Shown piece after piece: positions 22,108 to 24,606 of a stretch of DNA of 24,606 nucleotides. Within the stretch, counting starts at the first letter, position 1. Every line of letters begins with the position of its first letter. A model generated the notes under the pieces. The model was not told the origin of the DNA and did no database searches. It saw only the letters and a program-made list of their open reading frames with translations. Source of the stretch: Gammaproteobacteria bacterium (GTDB lineage Bacteria > Pseudomonadota > Gammaproteobacteria > Pseudomonadales > Pseudohongiellaceae); assembly GCA_003556835.1 (NCBI GenBank), contig PWQG01000058.1, positions 1-24,606 on the forward strand, read 5' to 3'. A program made the position numbers and the translations under genes.

Positions 22108-23610
22108 ATGACAGACAATATTCAGCAGGACGGGGCCGCCCAGCAGGACGAGAACAAGCTGATTGCGCAGCGCCGCGAGAAGCTTGCCGCCATCCGAGCC
22201 GAGCGCAACGCCTTTCCCAATGACTTCCGACGCGAAGCCTGTGCCGCCGATCTGTTGGCCGAGCATGAGACGCAGAGCAAGGAAGAATTGGAGGCCCTGG
22301 GCAAGAACACGAGCGTCGCCGGTCGGGTCATTCGCATGCGCGGCCCTTTCCTGGTGATTCAGGATGTGACCGGTCCTGTCCAGTTGTATTTTGCGCACAA
22401 GCAGATCGATCCGGACGTCCTCGCCGAGATCAAGCGGCTGGACCTGGGCGATATTGTAGGGGCACGTGGCACGGTATTTCGCACCGGAAAGGGTGAGCTG
22501 ACCGTCAACATCGATGAGCTGAAACTGCTGACCAAGGCCCTGCGGCCCCTGCCCGACAAGCACAAGGGACTGTCTGACACCGAGCTTCGTTACCGGCAGC
22601 GCTATGTCGACCTGATTGCCAATGAGGAGTCGCGTCGCACATTCATGCTGCGCTCAAAAATTGTTCAGGCCATGCGCAGCTACCTGATCGACAAGGGTTT
22701 CATGGAAGTGGAAACGCCGATGATGCAGGTGATTCCCGGCGGAGCGACGGCCCGGCCGTTCATCACCCGGCACAATGCCCTGGATCAGCAGATGTACCTG
22801 CGGGTCGCCCCCGAGCTGTATCTCAAGCGCCTGGTGGTGGGTGGTTTCGAGAAAGTATTCGAGATCAACCGCAATTTCCGCAATGAGGGCCTGTCCACGC
22901 GGCATAATCCCGAGTTCACCATGGCCGAGTTCTACCAGGCCTATGCCGACTATAATGAACTCATGGATATGACCGAGGATATGTTCCGGTATATCGCGCA
23001 GCAGGCGCTGGGTACCACAACATTCGATTATCAGGGGCTGGAGATCGATTTTGCCAGTGCTTTTGCCAGGCTGCCCGTGCGGGAAGCCGTGGTCCGGTAT
23101 TGTCCGGAAGTGACCGAAGACATGGTCAAGGACCGCGAAGCACTTGCCGCAGTGGCAAAGCAGTACGGCATGACCGTGGAGAAATCCTGGGGTGCGGGAC
23201 GCATCCTGATGGAGCTCTTTGATGAGAAGGTCGAGCAGCACCTGCAACAGCCGACCTTCATCACCGAATATCCCACGGAAGTATCACCGCTGGCCCGGCG
23301 CAAGGACGATGATCCGGAAGTCACCGACCGTTTCGAGTTGATCATTGGCGGGCGCGAGTTGGCCAACGGTTTCTCCGAGCTCAATGATGCCGAGGATCAG
23401 GCCGCGCGTTTTCGGGAGCAGGTGGCACAGAAAGATGCCGGTGATTCGGAGGCAATGCACTATGATGCCGATTATATCGCAGCACTGGAATATGGCATGC
23501 CGCCAACCGCTGGCGAAGGTATTGGTGTAGACCGCCTGGTGATGCTGCTCACCGATTCACCGTCCATCAAGGATGTTCTTCTGTTCCCGCATATGCGGCC
23601 GGAACAATAG
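22108..23610 (+). CDS. lysS: LysS, class II lysyl-tRNA synthetase
   Basis: Charges tRNA-Lys. The protein is 500 residues from ATG 22108 (E. coli LysS 505). An N-terminal OB-fold anticodon-binding domain lies at about 60-150 (VAGRVIRMRGPFLVIQD). The catalytic class II core follows: motif 1 around FMEVETPMMQVIPGG, motif 2 FRNEGLSTRHNPEFTMAEFY, and motif 3 GEGIGVDRLVMLLTD near the C-terminus, ending LFPHMRPEQ. An upstream in-frame ATG at 22057 would overlap the end of prfB and add 17 residues unlike the family. It is probably transcribed with prfB. Confidence 0.97.
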   Translation: MTDNIQQDGAAQQDENKLIAQRREKLAAIRAERNAFPNDFRREACAADLLAEHETQSKEELEALGKNTSVAGRVIRMRGPFLVIQDVTGPVQLYFAHKQIDPDVLAEIKRLDLGDIVGARGTVFRTGKGELTVNIDELKLLTKALRPLPDKHKGLSDTELRYRQRYVDLIANEESRRTFMLRSKIVQAMRSYLIDKGFMEVETPMMQVIPGGATARPFITRHNALDQQMYLRVAPELYLKRLVVGGFEKVFEINRNFRNEGLSTRHNPEFTMAEFYQAYADYNELMDMTEDMFRYIAQQALGTTTFDYQGLEIDFASAFARLPVREAVVRYCPEVTEDMVKDREALAAVAKQYGMTVEKSWGAGRILMELFDEKVEQHLQQPTFITEYPTEVSPLARRKDDDPEVTDRFELIIGGRELANGFSELNDAEDQAARFREQVAQKDAGDSEAMHYDADYIAALEYGMPPTAGEGIGVDRLVMLLTDSPSIKDVLLFPHMRPEQ

Positions 23611-23628
23611 GCGGAGGCGGCCCAGGGC

Positions 23629-24315
23629 ATGACGGAGGCTGATCGAATCCGGCTTGATCCTTCCTGGAAGGCACTGCTGCAGGAGGAATTCACCAAGGAT
23701 TATATGCTGTCCCTGCGTGAGTTCCTGCGGCAGGAGAAGCGCCAGGGGAAGCAGGTTTTTCCGCCCGGTGAACAGATCTTCAGCGCACTCAACAGCACAC
23801 CTTTTGAAACCGTCAAGGTCGTGATTCTCGGCCAGGATCCCTACCATGGTCCGGGTCAGGCACATGGCCTGTGCTTTTCTGTGCGCCCCGGCGTTCCACT
23901 GCCGCCGTCATTGCGCAATATCTTCAAGGAGATCCACAGCGATATCGGTCTGCCGATGAGTCGAAACGGCTGTCTGCAGTCCTGGGCCGATCAGGGAGTG
24001 CTGTTGCTCAATGCCGTGCTGACCGTGGAGGCGGGCAAGGCTGCCTCGCACCAGGGGTGCGGTTGGGAGCAGTTCACCGACCGGATCATCGAGTTGCTCA
24101 ATGAGCAGAGACAGGATCTGGTGTTTCTGCTCTGGGGCAGTCATGCCCAGCGCAAGGGCCGGATCATTGACCGGCAGCGCCATCTGGTGCTGCAATCCCC
24201 CCATCCTTCACCACTGTCAGCCAGTCGCGGGTTTTTCGGCAACCGGCACTTCTCGCAGACCAATGACTGGTTGCAGAAGCGTGGCCGCACCCCCATTGAT
24301 TGGAGTGTGGATTGA
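23629..24315 (+). CDS. ung: Ung, family 1 uracil-DNA glycosylase
   Basis: Removes uracil from DNA as the first step of base-excision repair. The protein is 228 residues (E. coli 229). The water-activating motif GQDPYHG has the catalytic Asp70, and the minor-groove loop HPSPLSA has His193. LLLNAVLTVE and the LLWGSHAQ segment are also family motifs. GGAGG at 23613-23617 lies 11 bases before the ATG. It begins 18 bases after lysS and may be co-transcribed with it. Confidence 0.97.
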   Translation: MTEADRIRLDPSWKALLQEEFTKDYMLSLREFLRQEKRQGKQVFPPGEQIFSALNSTPFETVKVVILGQDPYHGPGQAHGLCFSVRPGVPLPPSLRNIFKEIHSDIGLPMSRNGCLQSWADQGVLLLNAVLTVEAGKAASHQGCGWEQFTDRIIELLNEQRQDLVFLLWGSHAQRKGRIIDRQRHLVLQSPHPSPLSASRGFFGNRHFSQTNDWLQKRGRTPIDWSVD

Positions 24316-24336
24316 CATCAACCCGGGAGTCAGCCG

Positions 24337-24606
24337 ATGAGTGAAACAGAAACCTGTGTTGTGGTGGGTGCCAGTCATGCTGGCTCCCAGCTTGCCGTGC
24401 AGCTGCGCAAGTCCGGCTGGTCCGGGCGGATCATACTGATTGGTGCGGAGTCCGGGATTCCTTATCATCGACCGCCCCTGTCCAAGGCGGTGATGGCCGG
24501 TGAAAAAACGGTGAAAGACATTCCGCTGCGCCCTGCGGTGATGTATGCCAATAACAAGGTGGAGTTGCGACTTGGGGCCCGGGTCTCCAGGATACTGCGG
24601 GAAGAA
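24337..24606 (+). CDS. FAD-dependent ferredoxin/rubredoxin-reductase-like protein, N-terminal part (runs off the window)
   Basis: Ninety codons are visible from ATG 24337, with GGGAG about eight bases upstream, and the frame stays open to the window end. The start CVVVGASHAGSQLAVQLR is a dinucleotide-binding fold in which GASHAG replaces the usual GxGxxG. It is followed by IILIGAESGIPYHRPPLSKA, the hallmark of putidaredoxin/rubredoxin/dioxygenase-type NAD(P)H reductases. The partner redox protein and pathway cannot be told from this part. It follows ung by 21 bases on the same strand. Confidence 0.85.
   Translation, partial: MSETETCVVVGASHAGSQLAVQLRKSGWSGRIILIGAESGIPYHRPPLSKAVMAGEKTVKDIPLRPAVMYANNKVELRLGARVSRILREE

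Overview
The window is a piece of a gammaproteobacterial chromosome. It has high GC except for a short stretch at about 3.99-4.14 kb. The gene order tolB-pal-cpoB-queE-queC-tRNA-Lys, then nadA, bepA, tusA, a PerM/AI-2E permease, dapA and bamC, is close to what I recall for Pseudomonas aeruginosa. The proteins are Pseudomonas-like, but mnmC, a DcaP-type porin and miaE sit in different places. I would place it in Pseudomonadales/Oceanospirillales or a neighbouring lineage, without naming a genus.

Layout. Bases 1-3584 (+ strand) hold the end of the Tol-Pal envelope operon (tolB end, pal, cpoB) followed by two preQ0/queuosine genes (queE, queC). A tRNA-Lys(UUU) follows at 3664-3738. Bases 3739-6051 look like the worn remains of an element inserted at that tRNA: paired short repeats, a 60-codon tail of a tyrosine integrase on the minus strand, an apparently intact self-inhibited (class II) Fic AMP-transferase, and 353 bases of debris. 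Core genes resume with nadA (+), the periplasmic chaperone-protease bepA (-), tusA and a PerM-family permease (+), then dapA, bamC and miaE (+).

An LRR-like lipoprotein (-) and an FKBP isomerase plus the M18 aminopeptidase apeB (+) follow. From 15538 to 20848 there is a tightly packed minus-strand cluster, in transcription order: a membrane alpha/beta-hydrolase (DUF2319 type), a class-II-like cytochrome c lipoprotein, a DcaP-like porin and mnmC. The last part (+) is prfB with its programmed +1 frameshift, lysS, ung and the start of an FAD-dependent ferredoxin-reductase-like gene.

Recurrent themes are envelope assembly (Tol-Pal, CpoB, BepA, BamC, FKBP) and tRNA/translation (QueE/QueC, TusA, MiaE, MnmC, RF2, LysS). 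The least ordinary items are the tRNA-Lys integration scar with its Fic gene, the RF2 whose stop-codon-reading tripeptide reads SPY instead of SPF, the hydrolase-cytochrome-porin module, and a tusA promoter that predicts a leaderless mRNA. I see no CRISPR array, insertion sequence, rRNA or clearly new multi-gene defence system. The hydrolase-cytochrome-porin module is the best candidate for undescribed biology.
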